64,000 nt of DNA from Vagococcus allomyrinae (GCF_017829975.1 NZ_JAEEGA010000004.1:62001-126000), one strand, 5' to 3'. Counted from the first letter of the stretch, positions 32,868 through 41,506 are shown. Program-made: numbers and translations. Notes: generated from the letters alone by a model not told the origin.

Positions 32868-34220
32868 ATGTTACTCGAAAAAATTCATAACTCGGGAATT
32901 GTTGGCGCTGGAGGCGCAGGTTTTCCCACAGCAAAAAAACTTAAGGCTAAAGCAGAGTACCTTATTATTAATGCGGCAGAATGTGAACCCTTACTTAAAA
33001 CGGATCACTATGTCATGAAGCATTTTGCTGAAAAATGTATTCAAGCCATCACAGAAGTTGGCAAAACAGTTGAAGCCGAACAAATAGTGATCGTAACAAA
33101 AGAGCATTACAAAGAAGAAATTGCCTCTTTAACGAAAGCTATCGCAAAGTTTAGTGCTCCTATTCAGCTTCACACCATGGGAAATTTTTACCCTGCTGGT
33201 GATGAACAAATTATGGTCTTTGAAGTCACAGGGAGAACCGTCCCCCCAGGAGGCATCCCTTTGCAAGTTGGTTGTGTCGTCTCAAACATCACTACCATGC
33301 TAAATGTTTACCATGCCCTGACAGAAGATCAACCTTTAACCGAAAAATTGTTGACCGTTACGGGCGCTGTCAATCAGCCGACGATGTTGTCAGTTCCTAT
33401 TGGCACGCCTTTTGCGACCTGTTTAGAATTAGCAGGCGGGACCCCTCTCAAACAATTTATCTTTTTAAACGGTGGCCCAATGATGGGCAAAATTGGCAAC
33501 CATCTTAATTTTAGCGATCAAGTCGTCACAAAAACAACCTCTGGGATCATCATTCTTGAGGAACGGGAATACTTATATAAACTTCACGAACGTCAAATGA
33601 TTCAGATTATCAATCAGGCAAAGTCTTCTTGTATTCAGTGTACCCTTTGTACCGATTTATGTCCTCGTTACCAAATCGGGCACCCATTGCGGCCACATCA
33701 AGTTATGAGACATTTGTCAATGACTGATGTTCCAGCAGATATTGACGATGATCCAGTCTGGAAACAAGCCGTTCTTTGTTGTGAATGTGGCATTTGCGAA
33801 GTCATCGCTTGTCCGATGTCTCTGTCGCCTAGACAGGTTAATATTTATGTGAAACAGCGGTTAGCCGAAAAAGGCATTAAGTATGTTTATGATGGTGCTG
33901 AGCTTGTCCCTCAGGAGATGCGTGAGTATCAAAAAACACCGCCCAAAAATATTTTACTAAAGATGGGCTTAGAAAAATACGCTGACATCGATTTGACGGA
34001 ACTAGTTTCATATGAAACCGAAGAAGTCTTCATTCCTTTGAAAATGCACATTGGGGCACCATGTCAACCGATTGTCCAAAAAGGCGACCACGTCGAAAAG
34101 GGACAACTCATTGCAACCATTGAGGGTGACACCTTAGGGGCTCCCATTCATGCCAGTATCAGTGGTAAAATTGTGGCAGTTGGTGACCAATTGATTCAAA
34201 TTAGAAAGGATGTGGCGTAA
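32868..34220 (+). CDS. pduS: Cobalamin reductase / RnfC-like PduS
   Basis: The 450-residue flavoprotein reduces cob(III/II)alamin toward the cob(I)alamin needed by the adenosyltransferase. It has the N-terminal GVGAGGAGFPTAKKL-type glycine motif (NSGIVGAGGAGFPT), an INAAECEPLLKTD segment, PAGDEQIMVFEVTGRTVPPG, then two cysteine clusters for 4Fe-4S centres: CIQCTLCTDLCPR and CCECGICEVIACP. The C-terminus is a barrel-sandwich domain (GAPCQPIVQKGDHVEKGQ). It is divergent from the eut operon and abuts pduT, its presumed partner. Confidence 0.93.
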   Translation: MLLEKIHNSGIVGAGGAGFPTAKKLKAKAEYLIINAAECEPLLKTDHYVMKHFAEKCIQAITEVGKTVEAEQIVIVTKEHYKEEIASLTKAIAKFSAPIQLHTMGNFYPAGDEQIMVFEVTGRTVPPGGIPLQVGCVVSNITTMLNVYHALTEDQPLTEKLLTVTGAVNQPTMLSVPIGTPFATCLELAGGTPLKQFIFLNGGPMMGKIGNHLNFSDQVVTKTTSGIIILEEREYLYKLHERQMIQIINQAKSSCIQCTLCTDLCPRYQIGHPLRPHQVMRHLSMTDVPADIDDDPVWKQAVLCCECGICEVIACPMSLSPRQVNIYVKQRLAEKGIKYVYDGAELVPQEMREYQKTPPKNILLKMGLEKYADIDLTELVSYETEEVFIPLKMHIGAPCQPIVQKGDHVEKGQLIATIEGDTLGAPIHASISGKIVAVGDQLIQIRKDVA

Positions 34221-34778
34221 ATGACGGAGATTGACACACTGGGCTTCTTAGAATTAAATAGTATTGCTAAAGGAATTGAGGCCGTTGACTTTATGTTAAA
34301 AGCGGCAGATTGCCAGCTCATTTCAGCCAAGGCCAGCTGTCCTGGCAAGTACTATATCTTAATCTCTGGCAAAGTTGATTCAATTGACCGATCAATTAGT
34401 GAAGGCGCTAGAATTGGTGGGATGCATGTCGTTGGAAAACTGGTAATCCCTAGAATAAATCCGCAAGTTATTCGTGCGATCAACATGACTCACATTCCTG
34501 ATGATACCAGAGCGGTTGGTGCGATTGAGTACTACTCAGCAGCAGGCTCAATTATTGCAGCCGATTATGCTGTAAAGGCAGCTGATGTTGAGTTAATTAG
34601 TTTGCAGTTGGCAACTGGAATTGCTGGCAAATCATTTGTTGTGCTGACAGGTGATGTCGATTCAGTTCGAGCTGCCGTGGAAGCTGGAATCGAAGGCGCT
34701 AAAGAAGAAGCGATGATTATTAATCATATTGTCTTACCAAATCCACGAAAAGAATTGATTAACAGCTTGGTATTTTAA
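34221..34778 (+). CDS. pduT: Tandem-BMC shell protein PduT with Fe-S pore cysteine
   Basis: The 185-residue protein contains two BMC domains (about 3-90 and 95-180) and forms trimers. In Salmonella PduT a cysteine in a CPGK motif binds a 4Fe-4S cluster in the central pore. Here SCPGKYY with Cys40 is conserved. It likely carries electrons through the shell to or from PduS. The start codon follows the pduS stop directly. Confidence 0.93.
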   Translation: MTEIDTLGFLELNSIAKGIEAVDFMLKAADCQLISAKASCPGKYYILISGKVDSIDRSISEGARIGGMHVVGKLVIPRINPQVIRAINMTHIPDDTRAVGAIEYYSAAGSIIAADYAVKAADVELISLQLATGIAGKSFVVLTGDVDSVRAAVEAGIEGAKEEAMIINHIVLPNPRKELINSLVF

Positions 34779-34871
34779 AATCATGGCGATGGACTTCACA
34801 AGTCCAACAAATTAGTATAAAATAACATAGGCTATAATAAACTAGGCCTATAACCTATCAGGAGGAAAAAA

Positions 34872-35291
34872 ATGAAAAATAGAAAAAGCATTGTTCTAGT
34901 CAGTTTATCGTTAATCTTGAGTTTACTTATCATGGGTGGTTGCGCAACCAAAGAAAATGGAACAGATGCTACTAAAGAATCAAGCTCCACAGCTGAAACA
35001 ATCAAAAAAGAAGAAATTGAAGTCAGTGTTTCCTTGATTAAAGACGATGAAGAACTCAGTCAGAAAACCATTACCATTGCCAAAGAAACTAACTTAATGG
35101 AGGCACTTCAGGATAATTTCGACGTTGTTGAAGAAGGTGGCATGATCACCTCGATTGAAGGTGTTGAACAAAGTACTGCTGACAACTTATTTTGGACCTA
35201 TACAATCAATGATGAAATGGTCAATACCGGAGCAAAAGACACTAAGCTTAACGATGGGGACAAGGTAGTGTTTACCTATGCAAAATTCTAA
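34872..35291 (+). CDS. DUF4430-domain lipoprotein, probable cobalamin-binding
   Basis: The 139-residue protein has a lipoprotein signal peptide with lipobox MGGC (Cys24). A low-complexity linker follows, then a C-terminal domain (SVSLIKDDEELSQKTITIAKETNLMEALQ to DNLFWTYTINDEMVNTGA and DGDKVVFTYAKF) of the DUF4430 type. That domain resembles the C-terminal part of transcobalamin/intrinsic factor, so it probably captures cobalamin at the cell surface. It overlaps the ECF S component gene by 14 bp and lies after pduST. AGGAGG precedes the ATG and a TATAAT lies at about 34833. Confidence 0.82.
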   Translation: MKNRKSIVLVSLSLILSLLIMGGCATKENGTDATKESSSTAETIKKEEIEVSVSLIKDDEELSQKTITIAKETNLMEALQDNFDVVEEGGMITSIEGVEQSTADNLFWTYTINDEMVNTGAKDTKLNDGDKVVFTYAKF

Positions 35292-35817
35292 TAAAAACGC
35301 AAAAATAACATCTGTTTTTTCTGTCAAGGAAATTGCGAACCTGTCACTGATGGTTGCTGCTTGTGTAGTTGGACGTTTATTATTTCAATTTATTCCAAAT
35401 GTACAACCAATGACCACGATTTTGCTGATAATGACCATTTACCGTGGTCTTCGTCAAGGATTAGTCGTCAGTTTGTTGTCAGTCATCATCACTAATCTCT
35501 ATTTAGGCATGGGCGTTTGGACAGTCGCACAACTGTTCAGCTACGCCATTATCATGTGTTTAGTTGGTCTCTTAGCCAAATGGCCCTTATTTAAGCGGAA
35601 TTTATTATTGCAAACGGCTTTTAGTTTCTTGGCTGGCTTTTTATACGGCTTCATCATCAGCCTTGTCAGCTATAAAATGTATGGCATGACGGCTTTTTGG
35701 CCTTATTATATCCAAGGTTTGTCTTTTGATTTGCTACATGCTGTCGGCAATCTTGGCTTCTATATCATGCTAGCACCCCTCTTTAGGCGCTTATTGGACA
35801 AGTTCGACCCACAATAA
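35278..35817 (+). CDS. ECF transporter S component, probable cobalamin (CbrT-like)
   Basis: This is a 179-residue membrane protein with about six transmembrane segments of the ECF S-component type: SLMVAACVVGRLLFQFIPNVQPMTTILL, then TIYRGLRQGLVVSLLSVIITNLYLGMG. The position beside a cobalamin-binding-type lipoprotein and B12 enzymes points to a CbrT-like cobalamin S component, which would use the same EcfAAT module as FolT at 1 kb. The substrate is inferred from context. The gene ends at a strong terminator. Confidence 0.82.
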   Translation: MQNSNKNAKITSVFSVKEIANLSLMVAACVVGRLLFQFIPNVQPMTTILLIMTIYRGLRQGLVVSLLSVIITNLYLGMGVWTVAQLFSYAIIMCLVGLLAKWPLFKRNLLLQTAFSFLAGFLYGFIISLVSYKMYGMTAFWPYYIQGLSFDLLHAVGNLGFYIMLAPLFRRLLDKFDPQ

Positions 35818-35827
35818 TAGTTCACAC

Positions 35828-35876
35828 TCAAAGAAGTACCTGATGGCGGAATACACACCATCAGGTACTTCTTTGA
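35828..35876. terminator. Bidirectional terminator after the B12 uptake genes
   Basis: Perfect 19-bp arms at 35828-35846 and 35858-35876 (TCAAAGAAGTACCTGATGG and complement) with an 11-nt loop. It separates the plus-strand pdu/B12 genes from the minus-strand eutS relic and GNAT genes. Confidence 0.85.
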
Positions 35877-35899
35877 ATTAGGTCAAGCACTCCATAAAC

Positions 35900-36091
35900 T
35901 CAAGTTCGAGTTACCTCCACACCGGTAAAGCCTAAGATGGTGACTAACCCCGTTATCACCGCCTTTAAGGCAGACTCAACCGCCCCCACCTTACCAGTAA
36001 TAACCACAGAACCACTAAATCGATCCAAAAAGCCAATCTCAATATTGGCAGATTTCGAGGCAATATCAACGGCAATAATCGCTGCTTCACT
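35900..36091 (-). pseudogene. eutS: Truncated third copy of eutS
   Basis: Reading the minus strand from 36091, [20 protein letters not shown] continues as [20 protein letters not shown] and ends [12 protein letters not shown] before TGA at 35902-35900. This matches the last 60-odd residues of EutS at 27.1 kb ([28 protein letters not shown]). The N-terminal half is missing; upstream sequence instead joins the 3' end of a GNAT gene 19 bp away. It is a relic of duplication or of an earlier locus boundary. Confidence 0.88.
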
Positions 36092-36109
36092 GGAAAACCC
36101 ACTAACTTT

Positions 36110-36559
36110 TTACCACTTTAACAAAAGAACTTTCTCTCCTTCTACCTCTTCTCCGGTCAAACTAAATCCTTGTTTTTGATACAAGCGGATCGCTACTTCA
36201 TTGGTAACCTCTGCCGAGATTCTCAATTCAGTTTCATCCATGGTTTGTTTAAACCAGTTAACCCCTGCCAATATTCCTTCCTTTCCATACCCTTTACCTT
36301 GCTGGTCCTGGTCAATCATAAAACGCTCGATCCACCATGAATCAACTGGATAACTTGAGTCAGCCTGATAATAACTGTACATGATAAAACCGATGATATC
36401 ACCCTCAGAACTAATAGCAAATGGCTTTCTATTGCTTTCATAGTTGGCTTCCAATAATGAATACCAATTAGGTGCCACAAAGTGACCTTGACTGGCTTTA
36501 GTTTTCAGTTGAGCGCACTGTTTATAATTCGATTGATCAATTTCTTGTAAGACAATCAT
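36110..36559 (-). CDS. GNAT family N-acetyltransferase
   Basis: The 149-residue acyl-CoA-dependent acetyltransferase has the acetyl-CoA motif FMIDQDQQGKGYGKEGI (Q/R-x-x-G-x-G/A loop) and the closing RLYQKQGFSLTGEE segment. I chose the ATG at 36559 behind AGGAGG rather than the frame start at 36598. It resembles spermidine/diamine acetyltransferases in layout, but the substrate cannot be assigned. It ends only 19 bp before the eutS relic. Confidence 0.87.
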   Translation of the reverse strand: MIVLQEIDQSNYKQCAQLKTKASQGHFVAPNWYSLLEANYESNRKPFAISSEGDIIGFIMYSYYQADSSYPVDSWWIERFMIDQDQQGKGYGKEGILAGVNWFKQTMDETELRISAEVTNEVAIRLYQKQGFSLTGEEVEGEKVLLLKW

Positions 36560-36602
36560 CGCGAACCTCCTATTTATGTGTAATCTAACTAAAAACAAGG
36601 GT

Positions 36603-37142
36603 TTAACCTTGCTTTAAAAAACTCTCAGAATCTTTATCTGACTTTACCTGACAACAAGAAAACAAACAGTCATGTATCAAGAACTTTTCACCTTTAAAAA
36701 AGCAAGTATTTATCCTTGCCCCCCCTGTTTTTTGATTAGTAGATAGCTCTTTCCTCAATAATAACTCATATGGTTCATCCACTGGAAAAAAACCACCCAC
36801 AGCTTGATACCCCAGTTGATAATACAAGTGTTGACTATTCTCGACAGCCGAAGTAGAGGTCATAACCACTGTATGCCCAAGCTCCTTTAAATACTGTTCA
36901 AAATAATCGACTAATTTTGATCCATAACCCCGATGCCGCTGTTCTTCTACCACTACTAACATATCCATAAAAGGAATTGATTCCCAAAAGTAACTATAAC
37001 GCAACCAACCCACTATACCTGCTAATTCTGCAACAAAGACCCGCTTTTCTAAAACAGCGCGAGTTAAAAAGTCTGTTTCGATGTGATGATCCATGGTGAA
37101 AAGGATGGGCAGATCCTCTTGTTTGGCCATTCTGATTTCCAT
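36603..37142 (-). CDS. GNAT family N-acetyltransferase with cysteine-containing C-terminal tail
   Basis: Residues 1-135 form a GNAT domain: MDMLVVVEEQRHRGYGSKLVDYF with the RHRGYG acetyl-CoA loop and LYYQLGYQAVGGF. The last 40-odd residues (GARINTCFFKGEKF and HDCLFSCCQVKSDKD) are unusual, with four cysteines, and may be a readthrough-derived or metal-binding tail. Its stop lies 43 bp before the next GNAT start, so the two genes are probably co-transcribed. Confidence 0.82.
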   Translation of the reverse strand: MEIRMAKQEDLPILFTMDHHIETDFLTRAVLEKRVFVAELAGIVGWLRYSYFWESIPFMDMLVVVEEQRHRGYGSKLVDYFEQYLKELGHTVVMTSTSAVENSQHLYYQLGYQAVGGFFPVDEPYELLLRKELSTNQKTGGARINTCFFKGEKFLIHDCLFSCCQVKSDKDSESFLKQG

Positions 37143-37213
37143 AAACGTTGTGCTCCATTTTCATTTAGTCATGTCCACTTAAATCATATCATAGCTTACA
37201 GATGAAAATACAT

Positions 37214-37253
37214 AAAAACGAGGTGTAAATAACTCCTTAGCCACTTACACCTC
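37214..37253 (-). terminator. Terminator after the small membrane peptide gene
   Basis: GAGGTGTAA (37220-37228) pairs with TTACACCTC (37245-37253). The minus-strand transcript ends in GTTTTTATG. Confidence 0.75.
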
Positions 37254-37278
37254 ATTTCTATCTACATAATTGACACCC

Positions 37279-37389
37279 CTACATCCCAATCTTAATCACG
37301 TCAATAATAATTAGCCAAGCCACAATAATAAAAAGAATCGTTAGGATTGCCAATACCCAATAAAAAAACGTTAGGATTTTTTTCCCCAT
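37279..37389 (-). CDS. Predicted 36-residue single-span membrane peptide
   Basis: A short ORF, MGKKILTFFYWVLAILTILF and on to DVIKIGM, encodes a basic N-terminus, one hydrophobic span of about 23 residues (6-28) and a short tail. It has its own likely promoter (TTGGAT, 17 bp, TATAAT just upstream, minus strand) and its own terminator, which argues it is real. The ribosome site (TGGGGT) is weak. Its function is unknown; small membrane peptides include regulators, toxins of type I systems and ECF/DltX-like adaptors. Confidence 0.55.
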   Translation of the reverse strand: MGKKILTFFYWVLAILTILFIIVAWLIIIDVIKIGM

Positions 37390-37495
37390 AGTACATACCC
37401 CATTGCTTTTTACAACCCTATTATAAACAAATACAAGGAGAAATCCAAGAAAAAATCATTAAATATCCGTTAAAATCACTGGCCAAACCTCAAGC

Positions 37496-38326
37496 TTAGT
37501 TCCCTTCAAATCGCTTCATCAATGAACTGATGTGGGTAATAAGCTCACTAGGCAACACCACATAGTGAGCTTTACCTAATCTTTCACCAATATAACTATG
37601 CAAGTAGACAGCTGCTAAAATCGCGTTATTTAGGGGAAATTGCGCGACGAAGCCAGCGATCATCCCCGCCAAGGTATCTCCCATTCCACCAGTTGCCATA
37701 GCCGCTGTCCCCAGAGGGTTCTGCCAAATGCCATCAGCCAGGTAAACCTCTGTTCGATGTTTTTTTAATACCACAATGCCCTTTAGCTGATTGACACTCA
37801 AGCGATTGCTTTCTCGGTCTTGATTTTCTATCAAGAGACCACTTAGTCGCTCCCACTCCTTTTCATGGGGAGTAAATATATACGTTGGCCCATCAGGTAA
37901 CGTCAAGCGATAGTCAGCTATCAACGTAATCGCTGACCCATCAATCAGACAGATTTGTCCTTTGGTTAATAACATCAAGGTCCGTTTAAGTAAGGTCAAA
38001 CTGTCAGTCGCTAAACCAAGACCAGGTCCAATCAAAATGACAGTTGCCTGCTGAATACTAGTGGTCAGACGGTCAGACTCTGACCAGTCGACAACCATCG
38101 CCTCTGGTAGTCTGGCATGTAACGGCCCATGATTAACCTTCATCGTCGCTGTTGTAACTAATCCTGCACCAGAATGAACGGCGGCCTGACTAGCCAAAAT
38201 AATCGCGCCGCCATAATGCTGATCACCGCCAATTAGACAGACTCTGCCATAATTGCCTTTATGAGACATCGGCTCGCGCGCACGAATTGTTTGACCTAAA
38301 ATTTCTTCTGAAATAATCTCCACCAC
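37496..38326 (-). CDS. nnrD: ADP-dependent NAD(P)H-hydrate dehydratase
   Basis: The enzyme repairs hydrated NAD(P)H, returning it to NAD(P)H at the expense of ADP. The 276-residue protein is the C-terminal (ribokinase-like) half of YjeF: RVCLIGGDQHYGGAIILAS, LIGPGLGLATDS, FTPHEKEW and the catalytic NPLGTAAMATGGMGDTLAG motif. No epimerase half is fused. The start is one of several closely placed GTG codons after GGAG; I give the GTG at 38326. It follows a quinone reductase gene by a few bases. Confidence 0.93.
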   Translation of the reverse strand: MVEIISEEILGQTIRAREPMSHKGNYGRVCLIGGDQHYGGAIILASQAAVHSGAGLVTTATMKVNHGPLHARLPEAMVVDWSESDRLTTSIQQATVILIGPGLGLATDSLTLLKRTLMLLTKGQICLIDGSAITLIADYRLTLPDGPTYIFTPHEKEWERLSGLLIENQDRESNRLSVNQLKGIVVLKKHRTEVYLADGIWQNPLGTAAMATGGMGDTLAGMIAGFVAQFPLNNAILAAVYLHSYIGERLGKAHYVVLPSELITHISSLMKRFEGN

Positions 38327-38338
38327 TATCACTCCATA

Positions 38339-39313
38339 TTAGTCAATTTTTAGCACAATTTTACCTGCAGACTCTCTTTGGCTGATTACAAGCTCATGGG
38401 CCATTCTAGCTTCTGCTAAAGAAAAAACATGATCAATGATCGGTTTTACCCCATGATTTAAGGCTCCTTTTAAGCGATAGCCATTTTCTCTTTTTTGATC
38501 ATCTGTCATATTAGCTAATAACATTCCCATAATTTGGCTCTCTTGATTCATGGCCAAGCGCGGATTAAATTCAAGGCTCCCACGATTGCCAACCACCACA
38601 ATTCTCCCATGTTTTGCCATAATCTCAAGGTCCCGCTGCAAATTGACATTGGCCAACATTTCAATCACAACATCCACGCCATGACCCTTGGTTAGTGTCG
38701 GCAAGGCTCGCAAATAATCTACTTGGTGATGATTTAACACAACATCAGCTCCCAGAGTAGACAATAGCTTTAAGCCTTTCTGACTACCTGCCGTGGCAAT
38801 CACAATAGAACCACTTAACTTTGCTAATTGCAAGGCAAGACTGCCTACTCCTCCTGATGCGCCGTGAATCAAAACATACTCTCCCGGTAGGATTTTAGCC
38901 TTTTGATACAGTGCTTGAACTGCCGTAAAAGCACTAGTACCAAGGGCAGCCCCCTCTTCAAAACTAAGCTCATCTGGCAAATGATAAACCGAGTCTGCTT
39001 CACAGACGATTTTTTGAGCGTAAGTTCCTGTCCCACGACCACCTATCGTTGACACAAAAACCCGCTCCCCTATTTGAAAACCTTCCACCTTTGCTCCCAC
39101 ACGTTCAATAATGCCGGCCCCATCAGAACCAGGAGTATAAGGTAAATTAGGCAATACCCCATAGTTCCCAGAACGAATATAAGTCTCCACAGGATTAACT
39201 CCAGCTGCTTTCAGCCGAATGCAAATGTCCTTTTCCCCCATAACAGGGTCAGCAATGTCCAACAGCGTTAAGACATCGCTTTCACCAAATGCCGATACTT
39301 GTATCCCCTTCAT
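38339..39313 (-). CDS. NADPH:quinone oxidoreductase-type medium-chain reductase
   Basis: The 324-residue protein is a zinc-free medium-chain dehydrogenase/reductase of the quinone oxidoreductase (zeta-crystallin) family. It has GVNPVETYIRSGNYGVLPNLPYTPG-type N-terminal residues, the Rossmann motif HGASGGVGSLALQLAKL (about 148-164) and IATAGSQKGLKLL. It reduces quinones or reactive enones with NADPH. It is co-transcribed with nnrD. The physiological substrate is unknown. Confidence 0.88.
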   Translation of the reverse strand: MKGIQVSAFGESDVLTLLDIADPVMGEKDICIRLKAAGVNPVETYIRSGNYGVLPNLPYTPGSDGAGIIERVGAKVEGFQIGERVFVSTIGGRGTGTYAQKIVCEADSVYHLPDELSFEEGAALGTSAFTAVQALYQKAKILPGEYVLIHGASGGVGSLALQLAKLSGSIVIATAGSQKGLKLLSTLGADVVLNHHQVDYLRALPTLTKGHGVDVVIEMLANVNLQRDLEIMAKHGRIVVVGNRGSLEFNPRLAMNQESQIMGMLLANMTDDQKRENGYRLKGALNHGVKPIIDHVFSLAEARMAHELVISQRESAGKIVLKID

Positions 39314-39494
39314 TAAAATCCCTCCAATATCAACTGTTAACTCTCTTTTATTCTATACCTGGGCCATTTTTCCGTCAACACATGGGAACCAATTTCTTTT
39401 TCGTTCGCAAAAACACTCTTGAAAAATGACCATTCTCAAGAGTGTTGGTAAAACTATCAATTTAGTCACCTTTAAATTAAGATCGCAGAATTTG

Positions 39495-40661
39495 TTAGCT
39501 GGCTCTGAGTCGCTCAATTCTCGACTTAAACAACAACCATAGCCCACTCCCTACTGCTAACAAGAGCATTAAGAGTGCTTCGCTCAGAAATAAGCCCGAG
39601 AGGCTTGCATTGACAACCATTCGATTAAAGAAAGCGATCGTCACAGGAGCAAAAGCCGCTCCAAGATTGAAGGCAATCAGTAAAACTGTTGTATTCTTTT
39701 GGCCATTATTAACGGGTTGATTCACTTCATTAAAGATATATGGAACAAAGGTACGAAAAGACAACCCACACAACATAACTGCGAAAGCAGCTACGACTAA
39801 ATGTTGAGCAACGGCAATTAAACACATAGCAAAACTTAAACCTAGAAACGAACATGGTAAAGTCCATCTTTTTAAGCTGGTCACAACTGGACCAAACACG
39901 AGACCAGCTAACATGGCACCTAAACCTACTAAGGCCATTAAATTACTGCCATCCGTTGCATTGCCTATTCCTTTAGTCAACAATAGCGAAGTCAGCTTGA
40001 CGGTCAATGACATATAAACCGTCACCGCTACTACTAACAATACAGCATAACCCCAGACAGAAATATCCGCCTTTTTAGTTATCACAGCTTTGTCTGCTTC
40101 AACAGCCGGTATTTTCGGCACTAATAAAGCAAATAATAAAAAAATCGGCAAGGCTAAACCATAAGCTAGGAAAGAGACCCGCCAGTTAATGATCAATAAC
40201 TGACCAACCAAAAAGGTCATCACCATGCCGCCAATGCCTTCAAAAGCACTTTGTAAGCCGATAACTTTAGCTAATTCAGCTCCTTTGTAAAGTGTGGTGG
40301 AAACTACATACAATAAAGGATTAAATAAACCGATCCCGATCCCGAAAAGGACCCGACTAAAGCATAAAGTCATAAAAGAACGAGTGAAGACAGGCAGAAG
40401 TCCCGCAATCAACACTAAAAATATCCCCATTAAGATAGTCCGAGAATAACCGATTTTAGTCGCAACTTTATGACCTACCAGCAATGTTAACATAATAAAA
40501 AGCGATGGCATGGTTGTCAGTAACTCAATTAGCGTCTGGCTAACATCTGAGTAGCTTTGGGAGATCGCTGGGATATTAGCTGCGATAGCGCCGCCTGAGA
40601 CCACAAGTAATGACACTGACAAAAGACCAATTTTAGATAAGTTTGCCGCCTTAATGGTCAT
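39495..40661 (-). CDS. MFS transporter (CynX/NimT-like)
   Basis: A 388-residue major facilitator with about twelve transmembrane segments. The cytoplasmic loop motif appears as GHKVATKIGYSRTILMG after the second/third span. The predicted start, ATG at 40661, overlaps the stop of the upstream carboxymuconolactone decarboxylase gene; the longer frame to 40724 runs inside that gene. It belongs to a cupin-CMD-MFS operon with a LysR gene upstream. Substrate unknown. Confidence 0.85.
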   Translation of the reverse strand: MTIKAANLSKIGLLSVSLLVVSGGAIAANIPAISQSYSDVSQTLIELLTTMPSLFIMLTLLVGHKVATKIGYSRTILMGIFLVLIAGLLPVFTRSFMTLCFSRVLFGIGIGLFNPLLYVVSTTLYKGAELAKVIGLQSAFEGIGGMVMTFLVGQLLIINWRVSFLAYGLALPIFLLFALLVPKIPAVEADKAVITKKADISVWGYAVLLVVAVTVYMSLTVKLTSLLLTKGIGNATDGSNLMALVGLGAMLAGLVFGPVVTSLKRWTLPCSFLGLSFAMCLIAVAQHLVVAAFAVMLCGLSFRTFVPYIFNEVNQPVNNGQKNTTVLLIAFNLGAAFAPVTIAFFNRMVVNASLSGLFLSEALLMLLLAVGSGLWLLFKSRIERLRAS

Positions 40662-40980
40662 CTGATGACTCAAAAATCTCTTTCGCCATTGTAAAAGCAC
40701 TCCACGCTTTTGGCCATCCTGCATAGAAGGCTAAATGAGTGATCAATTCGACGATTTCAGCCTTGATCACACCATTTTCTTTGGCCAATATTAAATGATT
40801 TTCTAGTTGAGGTGCCCCCATCGCCAGTAAAGCAGAGCAGGTAATTAAACTACGATCATGAGCCGATAATTGTGCTTCTCGCGACCAGACCTCCCCAAAT
40901 AAAAGATCGTCATTTAATGCTGCAAATTGTGGCGCAAACTCCCCTAATTTCTCACGACCTGCTGTTTGTTTTTTCATCAT
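40651..40980 (-). CDS. Carboxymuconolactone decarboxylase (AhpD-like) family protein
   Basis: The 109-residue helical protein has LSAHDRSLITCSALLAMGAP, LILAKENGVIKAEIVELITH and YAGWPKAWSAF, the CMD family pattern. There is a single cysteine rather than the CxxC pair of AhpD, so peroxidase-type redox activity is doubtful. It overlaps both neighbours (29 bp with cupin, 11 bp with MFS), showing tight coupling. Cupin-CMD pairs of this kind are common in LysR-linked operons of unclear function. Confidence 0.85.
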   Translation of the reverse strand: MMKKQTAGREKLGEFAPQFAALNDDLLFGEVWSREAQLSAHDRSLITCSALLAMGAPQLENHLILAKENGVIKAEIVELITHLAFYAGWPKAWSAFTMAKEIFESSDDH

Positions 40981-41401
40981 TTTCGCCCCTTTTATCTAAT
41001 TGTAGATACGATTCTTCAGAAACTGCTTCCAACCATTCAGCAGTCCCACTAGTAATGGCAATATGTTCAAACCAACTATCTTTTGTCGCACCATGCCAGT
41101 GTTTAATGCCTTCATAAATAGTCACAACATCACCGATCTTCAAAAAACGAGCCGGTTGCCCCTCTTCTTGATACCACCCCTCTCCACCCGTTACCAGTAA
41201 GAGCTGGAAGCCCCCATGATGGATATGCCAATTATTCCGACACATTGGTTCAAATGTCACTGTCGCAACGCCAACACTAATCGCCGGATCGTTAATCAAT
41301 AGGTGTAGATAACTCTGTCCAGTGAAAAACTCCGCTGTGACCACATTCTTCTCACCAGGAGGGAATATAACGCCATTTTTTAGTTCTTCATACTTTGCCA
41401 T
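40952..41401 (-). CDS. Cupin-domain protein
   Basis: The 149-residue single-barrel cupin has metal-binding residues in NNWHIHHGGFQLLLVTGG (cupin motif 1) and YEGIKHWHGA (motif 2). Such small cupins linked to CMD genes resemble the manganese cupin hydroxynitrile-lyase-like/quercetinase-like group, but the reaction is unknown. It is the first gene of the cupin-CMD-MFS operon, 105 bp after the LysR gene. Confidence 0.87.
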   Translation of the reverse strand: MAKYEELKNGVIFPPGEKNVVTAEFFTGQSYLHLLINDPAISVGVATVTFEPMCRNNWHIHHGGFQLLLVTGGEGWYQEEGQPARFLKIGDVVTIYEGIKHWHGATKDSWFEHIAITSGTAEWLEAVSEESYLQLDKRGENDEKTNSRS

Positions 41402-41436
41402 GTTAACAACCTCCTAAATTTTCCTACGCCAAAAAA

Positions 41437-41465
41437 ACCTATAATCACGTATAATGTCATCATAG
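41437..41465. promoter_or_regulatory. Candidate LysR operator before the cupin operon
   Basis: An interrupted inverted repeat CCTATAAT ... ATCATAGG spans 29 bp in the gap between the LysR gene and the cupin gene, a typical size and place for a LysR-type regulator site. Confidence 0.4.
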
Positions 41466-41506
41466 GCTTAAAACTATTATTCGTCCAATGCTTAGCCCCC
41501 ATAGTA

